Positions 24,171 through 33,319 of a DNA stretch of 54,097 nt are shown here, one piece after another (within the stretch, counting starts at the first letter, position 1; every line of letters begins with the position of its first letter). The position numbers and the translations under genes were made by a program. The stretch is from an uncultured Saprospiraceae bacterium (GTDB taxonomy: Bacteria > Bacteroidota > Bacteroidia > Chitinophagales > Saprospiraceae), in the NCBI GenBank assembly GCA_937995755.1, contig CALKJD010000117.1, forward strand, positions 1-54,097, given 5' to 3'. A model generated the notes under the pieces. That model was given only the letters and a program-made list of their open reading frames with translations, did not search any database and was not told the origin of the DNA.

Positions 24171-26637
24171 ATTTATTAAACACAAACACATCAAGAATTA
24201 TATTGTCATATTAATTATTCTCTTCCCATTAATTGTCTCTGCACAATTAACCGGTCGCGTGATCAACAAGGAGAATGGTCCAATACATGACGCCGAGGTA
24301 TTTGTGGGTGAGACAAACGATCTTATTTCGGTAGATGTCAATGGTGAATTTGAATTATTAGATTTAGCTCCTGGTAACTATATACTTACCATCATGTCTT
24401 TTGAATGTGCAACTATCGTAAAAGAGGTTGTAAGTCCATCTGAGGTAACTATTATAATGGAGCCATTAAGTTCCCAGTTGTCAGAAGTGCAAATCAGTGC
24501 AAGGCGAGAAGAGTTATTTGCTATGAAGCGACTCCAATCCGTAGAAGGAACAACCATCAATTCTGGAAAGAAAAATGAAGTCGTACTCATCGGACAAGCG
24601 GCAACTAATCTAGCATCCAATAATGCAAGGCAGATATATGCTCAAGTAGTTGGTCTTAATATATATGATAGTAATGATGCTGGCCTACAGCTCAATATCG
24701 GAGGGAGAGGATTAGATCCTAATCGATCTTCTAATTTTAATACAAGACAAAATGGTTACGATATATCTGCAGATGTATTGGGCTATCCAGAAAGCTATTA
24801 TACACCACCGGCAGAAGCACTTAAAGAAATACAGGTAATACGTGGAGCCGCTGCATTGCAGTATGGAACACAGTTCGGAGGGTTGGTCAATTTTGTGATG
24901 AACACACCAAGTAAGAAGACACTGGAAGTGAAGCTGAGAAATTCAGTCGGTTCATTTGGTTTGATTAATAATTTTTTATCTCTGGGAGGGACTAATGGTA
25001 AGTTGTCTTACTACGGTTATTTTCAATACAAGCAAGGAGACGGCTTTCGTAGTAATAGTGAGTATGCCGCAAGAAATGGCTTCGTTACTCTTCAGTATCA
25101 ATTCAATGAAAAGACACAAATTAAACTAGACTATACGAAGTTAGATTATCTCGCTCAACAAGCTGGAGGATTGACGGATACTCAGTTTTCGGTAGATCCT
25201 GATTATTCTAATCGTGAGCGAAATTGGTTTGATGTAGATTGGAATTTGGTAGCCGTTAGGCTTGATCATATATTTAATGAAGATACACGTGCGTCGATAC
25301 AGTTGTCGTATTTGGATGCTAGTAGAAAGTCCGTGGGCTTCCGTGGTGACCCTTCTCAACTCAATCAGAATCCAATTACGGCATTAGATGAACAAGATAT
25401 AGATGGTGGCTTTATTTTGCCAAGAGATATTATAAATGGGACATTTAGAAATGTAGCGTTAGAAACAAAATTGATACATACACAAGACTTGTTTGGTAAA
25501 TCGACAACCACTTTGATTGGTAATAAGATATATATATCCAAGAATACTAGTGATCAAGGGCCAGGAAGCACAGATGTAAATGCTGACTTTACGATATATA
25601 ATGAAAAGTTTCCTGATTATGCCAATCAATCGGAATTTGATTTTCCTAATAAAAATGTTTCATTTTTTGCTGAGCAAATATGGAGGATAACAGATAGGTT
25701 AGAGATTACTCCTGGGATAAGGTGGGAATATATTCGCACAGAAAGTGAAGGATCATACAGTTCTGTGGTATATGATATTGCAGGCAACCCTATTGCTAAT
25801 ACAGCCCTTACGGATAATAGAGATCTAAGTAGAAAATTTGCGCTTTTGGGTCTGGGTTTGAGTTATCAGATTAATTCTGCATCACAACTCTATGGTAATG
25901 TTTCTCAAAACTATAGATCGGTTACTTTTAGCGATATTAGGGTAGCAAGTCCATCGTTTAAGGTAGATCCAGATATACAGGATGAAAGTGGATTTACATT
26001 GGATATAGGGTTGAGAGGGAGATTGCAAAAAGCGCTTTCTTATGATGTAGGTGTCTTTACTATACTCTATGATGATCGGATTGGTATCGTATTCGATGAT
26101 AGAGCTAATCGAGTAAGAAAGAATATTGGAAAGGCCTTGATTTTTGGTATAGAGGCATTTGCAGATTATAACTTAATGTCTATTATAGATGAAGATTCTG
26201 ATAGATATAGACTTAATGTATTTGTCAATGGAGCCGTTACAGGATCAGAATATCTAGAGAGCGATGTGCCTAATGTAGAAGGTAAGCAAGTAGAGTTTAT
26301 TCCTGCTGTTAATTTCAAGACTGGATTGCGTGGAGGATATCGTAATCTATTACTTAATCTACAATATAGTTACTTGTCGGAGCAATATACTGATGTAGAA
26401 AACTCTCAAGCTGCTCCAGTAGGTGATAGTCGTAATGGTATCATTGGTCCAGTGCCATCATATGGTGTTATGGATCTCTCAGCATCATATCGGTGGAAGA
26501 TGTGGAAAGTAGAGGCAGGCGTCAATAATTTTTTAGATAAGTCGTATTACACACGTAGAGCTACAGGCTATCCTGGTCCTGGCATTATTCCTAGTGATCC
26601 GAGGAGTTGGTATTTTACAGTGGGACTTACGTTATAA
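24118..26637 (+). CDS. TonB-dependent outer-membrane receptor (FecA-like)
   Basis: Domains in order: signal peptide (KNYIVILIILFPLIVSAQ), a carboxypeptidase-like beta domain (TGRVINKENGPIHDAEVFVG), a plug domain with the typical late block EALKEIQVIRGAAALQYGTQFGGLVNFVM, and a 22-strand barrel ending RRATGYPGPGIIPSDPRSWYFTVGLTL with the aromatic terminal residue. The length (839) fits FecA-type receptors, suggesting a ferric-chelate ligand. The start is a problem: the only standard start codon upstream of the signal peptide is a TTG at 24118, inside the HTTM gene, giving a 22-residue leader before the hydrophobic core; a start at an ATT or ATA codon nearer the signal peptide would be needed otherwise. 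Confidence 0.9.
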   Translation: MGKRVIRGHTKIIFWNIKFIKHKHIKNYIVILIILFPLIVSAQLTGRVINKENGPIHDAEVFVGETNDLISVDVNGEFELLDLAPGNYILTIMSFECATIVKEVVSPSEVTIIMEPLSSQLSEVQISARREELFAMKRLQSVEGTTINSGKKNEVVLIGQAATNLASNNARQIYAQVVGLNIYDSNDAGLQLNIGGRGLDPNRSSNFNTRQNGYDISADVLGYPESYYTPPAEALKEIQVIRGAAALQYGTQFGGLVNFVMNTPSKKTLEVKLRNSVGSFGLINNFLSLGGTNGKLSYYGYFQYKQGDGFRSNSEYAARNGFVTLQYQFNEKTQIKLDYTKLDYLAQQAGGLTDTQFSVDPDYSNRERNWFDVDWNLVAVRLDHIFNEDTRASIQLSYLDASRKSVGFRGDPSQLNQNPITALDEQDIDGGFILPRDIINGTFRNVALETKLIHTQDLFGKSTTTLIGNKIYISKNTSDQGPGSTDVNADFTIYNEKFPDYANQSEFDFPNKNVSFFAEQIWRITDRLEITPGIRWEYIRTESEGSYSSVVYDIAGNPIANTALTDNRDLSRKFALLGLGLSYQINSASQLYGNVSQNYRSVTFSDIRVASPSFKVDPDIQDESGFTLDIGLRGRLQKALSYDVGVFTILYDDRIGIVFDDRANRVRKNIGKALIFGIEAFADYNLMSIIDEDSDRYRLNVFVNGAVTGSEYLESDVPNVEGKQVEFIPAVNFKTGLRGGYRNLLLNLQYSYLSEQYTDVENSQAAPVGDSRNGIIGPVPSYGVMDLSASYRWKMWKVEAGVNNFLDKSYYTRRATGYPGPGIIPSDPRSWYFTVGLTL

Positions 26638-26739
26638 GTAATTGTACTTATATGGTTTCAATTAGATATGCTCTAGTAGTGTAATGTCTTATACATGTTA
26701 TTTAGTGAAGTTTTCAATTTCTCATTTATATCTTTGATT

Positions 26740-27353
26740 ATGACAATCACTCCAGCCAATCCCAAAACAGTAACAATCAACGGCTCAAACTACGATCTTA
26801 TAGTTTTTTAATATCCAGGACATGATACGGCTTGGGATGCCATCTATCAATGATAGTTCTTGACTAATTTCTATGTGTGTAAGATAGATATGGATCATAA
26901 TGGTATCAAAGCATCATTTCATACAAGCGAAGCCGCTTTCCAATTCCTTAAAGGGTGGTATGATGATAGTATTCGTCATCAATTCGAAGCCGCTAAGACA
27001 GGCGATGATGCATTTCAATTTAAAAAGAAACAGAATGGCGGTGATGTAGACTAACTGGCCACATAGGCTATGCTGGACTCGGTAGAAAAGGCGAAATGAA
27101 AGCAGTGCTTACGCAGAAGTTTAGTACTCTAGATCTCGGTGCGGCCCTGTTAGCCACTAAAGATACATACCTATTAGAGCACAATTAGTACAACGGCTTA
27201 GATGATTACTGGAGTGACAATAGTGATGGTAAAGGAGATAATGTGCTTGGTATACACTTATGGAGGTTAGAAAAGACAAAGGAGAAAAAGGTATACCTGC
27301 AGGATCGTATTCGGTATCAGATTTCATCAATATGGTCATGTAATTCTTTATGA
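26740..27353 (+). pseudogene. Decayed NADAR-family gene
   Basis: From an ATG at 26740 a NADAR-like protein can be read through three lesions. Frame 1 gives MTITPANPKTVTINGSNYDL up to TAA at 26809, continues to TGA-TAG at 26851-26856, then FLTNFYVCKID...TSEAAFQFLKGWYDD to TAA at 27052. The remainder is in frame 3 from 27057 (GHIGYAGLGRKGEMKAVLTQ), with TAG at 27186, and reaches the NADAR end motif DDYWSDNSDGKGDNVLGIHL before TGA at 27351. The SEAAFQFLK helix and GDNVLGIHLW block match the family. The damage is stop codons plus a frameshift, so no functional product is expected unless all are bypassed. The sequence is distinct from the intact NADAR at 1801. Confidence 0.75.
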
Positions 27354-27464
27354 AATACGTTCATCTCACCACTGTACTAAGATAATCGAACACGTAATAT
27401 GCTATTTCTGATCAAAGCCCTTAAAAATATAGCTTCAGATACTAAAATAAAAGTCTGAGAATGT

Positions 27465-27494
27465 ATTGGTTGCAAGATATTAATCATACTTTTG
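27465..27494 (+). promoter_or_regulatory. Probable promoter of the ATP synthase operon
   Basis: ATTG (27465-27468), 18 nt, TACTTTTG (27487-27494). The -7 element fits TAnnTTTG exactly; the spacing is one to two nt shorter than the mean. The leader to the atpB ATG would be about 108 nt. Confidence 0.6.
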
Positions 27495-27608
27495 CACCGA
27501 ATTTTGAGACGTACAGAAGTATATTTCAAATGCTAGTTTAAAAGACATTCATATTTGGTGTCGACCGAACTTAACTATTTTTAGTGATTGATGAGCGAAT
27601 AAAAGCTC

Positions 27609-28901
27609 ATGAAAGCATTTTATATGATCCGATTAGTAGCATTCTTATCATTGGTTTTTTGTCTGACATTCAGTATGTCAGCTCAGCATGATCATGCTGG
27701 ACATGACCATACAGGTCACGACCATTCTGGACACGATCACGCAGGACACGATCACGGTACGGCTAAAGCAGGTGCTGATGATAGTCACGAAGGTTGTGGA
27801 CATGCGCATGGTGGAGAGTTTGACGTAGCTGCTACAGCTATGCACCACATTAGTGATGCTAATGTTTATAGCATCGGTCCATTACAGATTCCTCTTCCAG
27901 TGATGTTGAAGTCTGATGATGGATGGAAAGTAGGAATGTCATCTATGTTTCACCCAGACCTACTGGGTCATGGAGATGGACACGTAGCTGTCGATAAGTA
28001 TGTACTTCAAGGAGGTATAGTTAAGAGAGTACAAGATGCTTCATTCCCAATGGGAGAAGTAAAAGTGAAAGGATTTAGACATGACAAGAAAGATAATTCT
28101 TATGTATGTACTGGAGATGCTGAGTATCTTTTAGATCCTAAGAGTACTGCAGACGGTGGATTGTTTGGTGGAGGTATTACTTCGTTCATGGATTTTTCAT
28201 TGACTAAGAATGTGACTTCAATGTTATTAGTATGTCTATTCTTATTTTGGATATTCAGAAAAGCAGCAAAGGCATATAACAATCAAGATGGTGTAGCTCC
28301 TAAAGGTCTTCAAGGTATGCTTGAGACATTTGTAGTATTCATCAGAGATGAGGTAGCGATACCATTCGTAGGAAATAAATGGGAAAAGTACTTTGGGTTC
28401 TTACTTAGTGTTTTCTTCTTTATACTAGGACTTAACTTATATGGTCAGATACCATTTTTTGGTGGATCAAACGTAACAGGTAATTTATCTGTAACATTAG
28501 TTTTGGCATTGTTGACATTCATTATTACGACAGTAAGTGGTAATGCACATTACTGGAAGCACTTATTAGTAGCGCCAGGTATTCCATTATTAGTGAAGTT
28601 CATCATTATACCTGTAGAGATCATGGGTATGTTTATCAAGCCACTTACATTGATGCTTAGATTATTTGCCAATATTACTGCAGGTCACATCGTGATGGTA
28701 GTATTTATTGGATTCATATTTATATTTGGTAAATCAGGAGAAAGTGTTGGAGGAGCCTTAGGGGCAAGTGTAGGGTCTGCGTTGTTGACAATGTTTATGA
28801 TGGCATTAGAGCTAATCGTAGCATTAGTACAGGCATTCGTATTTACTATGTTGACAGCATCGTACTTCGGAGCAGCAACAGAAGAGGTTGAGCACCACTA
28901 G
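27609..28901 (+). CDS. atpB: F1Fo ATP synthase subunit a with His-rich periplasmic extension
   Basis: The 430-residue protein is longer than the 230-270 residues of subunit a in most phyla. It has a signal peptide (to about residue 26), a His-rich segment (27-50), a Bacteroidota-type extension (about 75-165, including IGPLQIPLPVML), then the membrane part of subunit a. LMLRLFANITAGHIVMV carries the essential Arg facing the c-ring. It forms the proton half-channels of Fo. It is first in the operon, 89 bp before atpE. The extension itself is usual for the phylum; the HDHxG repeats are not something I know as usual and could bind metal. Confidence 0.93.
   Translation: MKAFYMIRLVAFLSLVFCLTFSMSAQHDHAGHDHTGHDHSGHDHAGHDHGTAKAGADDSHEGCGHAHGGEFDVAATAMHHISDANVYSIGPLQIPLPVMLKSDDGWKVGMSSMFHPDLLGHGDGHVAVDKYVLQGGIVKRVQDASFPMGEVKVKGFRHDKKDNSYVCTGDAEYLLDPKSTADGGLFGGGITSFMDFSLTKNVTSMLLVCLFLFWIFRKAAKAYNNQDGVAPKGLQGMLETFVVFIRDEVAIPFVGNKWEKYFGFLLSVFFFILGLNLYGQIPFFGGSNVTGNLSVTLVLALLTFIITTVSGNAHYWKHLLVAPGIPLLVKFIIIPVEIMGMFIKPLTLMLRLFANITAGHIVMVVFIGFIFIFGKSGESVGGALGASVGSALLTMFMMALELIVALVQAFVFTMLTASYFGAATEEVEHH
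27687..27758 (+). repeat. Imperfect 15-bp tandem repeat encoding HDHxG in atpB
   Basis: Five copies of a 15-bp unit (CAYGAYCAYnnnGGW) encode HDHAG, HDHTG, HDHSG, HDHAG and HDHG. Ten of 24 residues are His. The copies differ at third positions (catgat, catgac, cacgac, cacgat), so it is an old or codon-varied repeat rather than a fresh expansion. Confidence 0.85.
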
Positions 28902-28990
28902 TATAGTGTTTTTAGAAAAAGAAATTTTTTAGTGTAAAGGCATATTGCCGGAGCATAATTTTATTTATAATCAATTAAATATACCAAATT

Positions 28991-29209
28991 ATGGTAGGAT
29001 CAATCGTTGCGATTGGAATGGGATTAGCAGTTATCGGAGCAGCAATAGGAATTGGCTGGATCGGTGCTAAAGCTATGGAATCAATCGCTAGACAACCAGA
29101 AGCAGTAGGTGATATCAGATCAAACATGATCTTAATGGCAGCATTCATTGAGGGTGCAGCACTTATCGCTATCCTTCTTTCTTTCCTTGTGGCTAACCCT
29201 GCAGTATAA
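28991..29209 (+). CDS. atpE: F1Fo ATP synthase subunit c
   Basis: The 72-residue hairpin protein has two membrane helices joined by the polar loop ARQPEAVGDIR. The ion-carrying carboxylate is E54 in AAFIEGAALIA. The residue after it is Gly rather than the Ser/Thr of Na+-specific rotors (ES or ET pattern), so it should carry protons. The gene lies between atpB and atpF and is followed within 8 bp by a hairpin, discussed separately. Confidence 0.96.
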   Translation: MVGSIVAIGMGLAVIGAAIGIGWIGAKAMESIARQPEAVGDIRSNMILMAAFIEGAALIAILLSFLVANPAV

Positions 29210-29217
29210 GAAAGTTG

Positions 29218-29276
29218 AAAAAGTAAGATCTGAAGCTGTTAGCGGTTGGCTGCAGCTCAGATCACTTTTTATTTTG
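29218..29276 (+). terminator. Hairpin with U-rich tail between atpE and atpF (internal terminator or 3' stabiliser)
   Basis: Three stacked stems with small bulges: AAAAAGT/ACTTTTT (29218-29224 with 29264-29270), GATCTG/CAGATC (29227-29232 with 29258-29263) and AGCTG/CAGCT (29234-29238 with 29253-29257), 14-nt loop, then ATTTTGATTT. No promoter-like TAnnTTTG was found before atpF, so the hairpin must be partly read through. It could raise atpE mRNA relative to downstream genes, matching the need for many c subunits. Confidence 0.62.
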
Positions 29277-29369
29277 ATTTTTATATGAAGTAAGAGCTTC
29301 ATTTTATTTGAATAAAACAAACGCTGATTTAGGTCAGCAATATTTTATAAATACTACAAGCAAGTAACT

Positions 29370-29885
29370 ATGTTATTTACACTGTTAGAATTCAATCCTA
29401 TCAAGCCAGACTTCGGTCTGATATTTTGGACTACGCTTATCTTTTTGATATTCTGGTTCCTAATGAGTAGAGTGGCATTTACACCTATCAAAAATGCTCT
29501 GAAGAAAAGAGAAAATGATATCCAAGATGCACTAGATCAATCTAAGAAAGCTAGAGAGGAGCTCGCTACTATGAAAGCGGATAACGCTAAGATGCAAGCT
29601 CAAGCTAACGAAGAAAGAGCTCAGATCCTACAGCAAGCTAAGGATATGAAAAATAGTATCATCACTGAAGCTAAAGATAAAGCTAAGGATGAAGCTAACA
29701 AGATCGTAGCTAACGCGAAACTAGAGATAGATAACCAAAGAAAAGCAGCTGTAACTGATATTAAAAATCAAGCAGGTATAATGGCTATCGAAATTGCTGA
29801 ATCATTACTTAAGAAAAATCTTAAAGGTGATGCAGAACAAGAAGGACTAGTGAATACACTAGTAGATAAGTTTAACCTTAATTAA
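29370..29885 (+). CDS. atpF: F1Fo ATP synthase subunit b
   Basis: The 171-residue protein has a single N-terminal membrane helix (FGLIFWTTLIFLIFWFLMSRVAF) and then a long charged helix rich in Ala, Lys, Gln and Glu that forms the peripheral stalk dimer. Length and layout are typical. It lies 160 bp after atpE, across the hairpin, and 9 bp before atpH. It tethers F1 through subunit delta. Confidence 0.95.
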   Translation: MLFTLLEFNPIKPDFGLIFWTTLIFLIFWFLMSRVAFTPIKNALKKRENDIQDALDQSKKAREELATMKADNAKMQAQANEERAQILQQAKDMKNSIITEAKDKAKDEANKIVANAKLEIDNQRKAAVTDIKNQAGIMAIEIAESLLKKNLKGDAEQEGLVNTLVDKFNLN

Positions 29886-29894
29886 TAACGGCGC

Positions 29895-30455
29895 ATGTCA
29901 GTAAGTAGAATAGCATCTAGATACGCTAAGTCACTCATCGATTTTGCTCAAGAGAATAACAAACTTGAGGAAGTTAAGACTGATATGACTGTGCTAGATA
30001 AGGCCCTAGAGAGCAGAGACCTAGTCATGCTACTTAAGAGTCCTATTGTAAATGAGCTAAAGAAGAAAGAAATCTTCAATGTAGTATTTGACGGTAAACT
30101 GTCAGAGACAACATTAGGGTTTTTGAATATTATCCTTAATAAAGGTAGAGAGGAATTTATTCCTGCTATCAGTGATGAATTCGAAGCTCAATATAAAATG
30201 ATGAAAGGTATCTCAGATGTAAAGCTTACAACTGCGTCACCAATCAGCGAAGCCAATTTAGCATCTATCAAATCTAAGCTACTCTCTAGTAACGAGACAG
30301 CTCAACAAGTAGAGATAGAGACAATAGTAGATCCATCCATTATAGGAGGGTTTATAATTGAAATAGGTGATAAACTTTATAATGATAGTCTTGCCTATAA
30401 ACTTTCTCAAATGAAGAAGCAGTTTAAAGGTAATCAGCACGAAAGTGCAATGTAG
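29895..30455 (+). CDS. atpH: F1Fo ATP synthase subunit delta
   Basis: The 186-residue protein starts VSRIASRYAKSLIDFAQE, the conserved N-terminal helix that contacts the alpha subunit, and has the C-terminal block IVDPSIIGGFIIEIGDKLYNDSLAYKLSQMKKQF (the GG.i...gD...D.S...kL pattern of delta/OSCP). It joins the b-stalk to F1. It lies 9 bp after atpF and 37 bp before atpA. Confidence 0.95.
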   Translation: MSVSRIASRYAKSLIDFAQENNKLEEVKTDMTVLDKALESRDLVMLLKSPIVNELKKKEIFNVVFDGKLSETTLGFLNIILNKGREEFIPAISDEFEAQYKMMKGISDVKLTTASPISEANLASIKSKLLSSNETAQQVEIETIVDPSIIGGFIIEIGDKLYNDSLAYKLSQMKKQFKGNQHESAM

Positions 30456-30492
30456 TAGAACAATATTTTAGAAATTTATAAATAAACAAATT

Positions 30493-32079
30493 ATGGTTGA
30501 CGTTAAGCCAGACGAAATTTCAGCAATATTAAAGCAGCAGCTTTCTGGATTTAAAACAGAAGCGGAACTCGAAGAAGTGGGTACTGTATTACAAGTAGGT
30601 GATGGTATCGCCAGAGTATACGGTCTACTAAAAGCACAAGCGGGTGAACTTGTAGAATTTGAGACAGGAACACAAGCAATTGTACTTAACCTTGAGGAAG
30701 ATAACGTAGGGGTAGTACTCCTAGGTGATGCTACAGGTATTAGTGAAGGATCTAACGTACGTAGAACAAACCGTATCGCATCTATTGAAGTTGGAGAAGG
30801 TATGTGCGGAAGAGTTGTAAATACTCTTGGGTTTCCTATCGATGGTAAAGGACCGATACAAGGTACGACTTACGAAATGCCTATCGAGCGTAAAGCTCCA
30901 GGTGTAATCTACAGACAACCAGTAACTGAGCCACTACAGACAGGTATCAAAGCAATCGATTCGATGATTCCTATTGGTAGAGGTCAGAGAGAGCTTATCA
31001 TTGGTGACCGTCAGACTGGAAAGACTGCGATCGCTATTGATACGATCATCAATCAAAAAGAATTTTATGATAGAGGTGAGCCTGTATACTGCATATATGT
31101 AGCATCAGGTCAGAAAGCTTCTACTGTAGCACAAGTATATAAAGCATTAGATGATGCAGGAGCTATGGCTTATACGACTATCGTATCAGCTTCAGCAGCA
31201 GATCCTACACCACTTCAGTTTTACGCTCCATTCGCAGGTGCTGCGATCGGTGAGTATTTCAGAGATACGGGTAGACCTGCATTGATCATCTATGATGATT
31301 TATCAAAGCAAGCGGTAGCTTATCGTGAGGTATCTCTTCTATTGAGAAGACCTCCAGGACGTGAGGCTTATCCTGGTGATGTATTCTACCTTCACTCAAG
31401 ACTTCTTGAGAGAGCTGCCAAGATAATTAATGTGGATAGTATCGCTCAAGAAATGAACGATCTTCCTAAGTCTCTTAAAGATGCTGGAATTGTAAAAGGT
31501 GGTGGATCATTGACTGCACTTCCAATTATCGAAACTCAAGCAGGTGATGTATCAGCATATATCCCTACTAACGTGATCTCTATTACAGATGGTCAGATAT
31601 TCCTAGAGTCTAACTTGTTTAACGCAGGTATTAGACCAGCGATTAACGTAGGTATCTCTGTATCTCGTGTAGGTGGATCGGCTCAGATCAAGGCTATGAA
31701 AAAAGTAGCAGGTACATTGAAGCTTGATCAAGCTCAATATCGTGATCTTGAAGCATTCGCTAAGTTTGGATCTGATCTAGATGCAGCTACTATGGCAGTA
31801 TTAGAAAAAGGTAAGAGAAACGTGGAAATGCTTAAACAACCACAATATTCTCCGGTATCAGTAGAGAAGCAAATTGCAATTATCTACCTAGGTACTAACG
31901 GATTGATGAGTGATGTGCCAGTAAATAAGATACAAGAATTTGAAGAAACTTTCTTAACGACTATGGAGCAAACTCAAGGAGATGCACTAGAATCACTAAG
32001 AAAAGGTAAACTTACTGACGAAGCTATATCTGCAATCAAGACGACTGCAGCACAGATCGCAAGTAGGTATAAGGCGTAA
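30493..32079 (+). CDS. atpA: F1Fo ATP synthase subunit alpha
   Basis: The 528-residue protein is a full alpha subunit. The Walker A GDRQTGKT is at 171-178, Walker B is in [11 protein letters not shown], and the family block [23 protein letters not shown] and the arginine-finger region [16 protein letters not shown] follow. Alpha binds nucleotide at non-catalytic sites. The catalytic beta subunit (atpD) is not in the window, which is common in Bacteroidota where atpDC lies elsewhere. Confidence 0.98.
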   Translation: MVDVKPDEISAILKQQLSGFKTEAELEEVGTVLQVGDGIARVYGLLKAQAGELVEFETGTQAIVLNLEEDNVGVVLLGDATGISEGSNVRRTNRIASIEVGEGMCGRVVNTLGFPIDGKGPIQGTTYEMPIERKAPGVIYRQPVTEPLQTGIKAIDSMIPIGRGQRELIIGDRQTGKTAIAIDTIINQKEFYDRGEPVYCIYVASGQKASTVAQVYKALDDAGAMAYTTIVSASAADPTPLQFYAPFAGAAIGEYFRDTGRPALIIYDDLSKQAVAYREVSLLLRRPPGREAYPGDVFYLHSRLLERAAKIINVDSIAQEMNDLPKSLKDAGIVKGGGSLTALPIIETQAGDVSAYIPTNVISITDGQIFLESNLFNAGIRPAINVGISVSRVGGSAQIKAMKKVAGTLKLDQAQYRDLEAFAKFGSDLDAATMAVLEKGKRNVEMLKQPQYSPVSVEKQIAIIYLGTNGLMSDVPVNKIQEFEETFLTTMEQTQGDALESLRKGKLTDEAISAIKTTAAQIASRYKA

Positions 32080-32125
32080 TCGCAGATCAATTACTAATTG
32101 ATTAATTAATAATTAATAATTATCC

Positions 32126-33034
32126 ATGTCTGGAGCATTAAAAATAGTAAGAGAAAGGATAGTATCTGTTAAGAGTACTCAGCAGATTACTAAGGCCATG
32201 AAAATGGTCTCTGCCGCAAAGCTGAAGAGAGCACAAGATGCAATCACTCAGATGAGACCTTACGCAGATAGGTTGAATAAAATGTTGGTCAATATTCTGT
32301 CTAACCTAGAAGGAGGGATTAATTCTCCACTAGTAGCAGATAGAGATGTACAAAAAGTAGCTATCGCGGTAGTTACTTCGAGTAAGGGACTTGCAGGTGC
32401 GTTTAACACCAATATCATTAAAGCTGCAGTAGCGAAGATCAATTCTGAATACGCTGAAGTAAGAGCTAATGGCAATCTTACAATCATCTGTATCGGAAAA
32501 AAATCTTATGATTACTTCCGTAAAGAATTTAGTGATTGCACTATCATAGCTGATCACGTAAATTTATTTGCTAATCTTGATTATAAGCATCTTGCTAAAG
32601 TGTCTCAGATGCTTATGGATGAGTTTGCTGCTGGCAACTATGACAGAATAGAAGTGTCATACAGTAAATTTAAAAACGCAGCACTTCAATTTGCTCAATG
32701 TGTACAATATCTTCCAGTTGAAAAAATGGAAGGGACATTGAAAGAAGATGAAGCAAACGCAAAAGAATTTAAAGCAGATTATATTTTCGAACCGGGTAAA
32801 GAGCAATTGCTTAATCACTTGATTCCAAGTATACTGCAGACAACTTTCCAGAAGTATGTATATGACACACACGCTTCAGAGCATGGTGCACGTATGACAG
32901 CGATGGATAACGCAACGGAAAATGCAGAAGAATTAATGAAGGATCTCAAAGTAAGCTATAACAAAGCAAGACAAGAGGCCATTACTAAGGAACTTGCAGA
33001 AATCGTAGGTGGTGCTGCTGCATTAGGTGGATAA
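32126..33034 (+). CDS. atpG: F1Fo ATP synthase subunit gamma
   Basis: The 302-residue protein forms the rotating central shaft. The N-terminus (IVRERIVSVKSTQQITKAMKMVSAAKLKRAQ) and the C-terminus (ASEHGARMTAMDNATENAEELMKDLKVSYNKARQEAITKELAEIVGGAAAL) are the strongly conserved helices of gamma. It ends the operon: a terminator follows 43 bp downstream and the next gene is unrelated. Confidence 0.97.
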   Translation: MSGALKIVRERIVSVKSTQQITKAMKMVSAAKLKRAQDAITQMRPYADRLNKMLVNILSNLEGGINSPLVADRDVQKVAIAVVTSSKGLAGAFNTNIIKAAVAKINSEYAEVRANGNLTIICIGKKSYDYFRKEFSDCTIIADHVNLFANLDYKHLAKVSQMLMDEFAAGNYDRIEVSYSKFKNAALQFAQCVQYLPVEKMEGTLKEDEANAKEFKADYIFEPGKEQLLNHLIPSILQTTFQKYVYDTHASEHGARMTAMDNATENAEELMKDLKVSYNKARQEAITKELAEIVGGAAALGG

Positions 33035-33077
33035 TAAAATACCAAATAGAGCAAATTTGCTTTGTAGAATATAGAAG

Positions 33078-33113
33078 AAAGAGCTTCACATTAATTTGTG
33101 AGGCTCTTTTTAG
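33078..33113 (+). terminator. Terminator of the atp operon (copy 1 of a duplicated terminator)
   Basis: AAAGAGCTTCACA pairs with TGTGAGGCTCTTT (one G-U pair), a short loop, followed by T-rich sequence. The 31-nt stretch 33080-33110 recurs exactly at 34523-34553. Confidence 0.85.
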
Positions 33114-33319
33114 GTTATATAATATATTATAATTTGTGTTCAGTGTCTGTCTAAATAGATTGCTATTTCATTAATACTCTGCTTTTTTAGAGGTTTTTTT
33201 CCTAGATGTAATGCTTCTGAGTGATTTCAGATTAATTTATAGTGTATTATTCTTTTAAAATGCTTGAAGATCAATTGAGATTATTATTTTTAGTCTTTAA
33301 CAAACCAAAACGTTTTAGA

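Noticed and set aside
26860..27054. 64-codon open frame as a small gene
   Set aside because: It is the longest surviving piece of the decayed NADAR gene, so it was recorded as part of the pseudogene.
33242..33319. Upstream start for the poly-lysine protein
   Set aside because: It would put 26 residues before a clear signal peptide; the ATG at 33320 is better.
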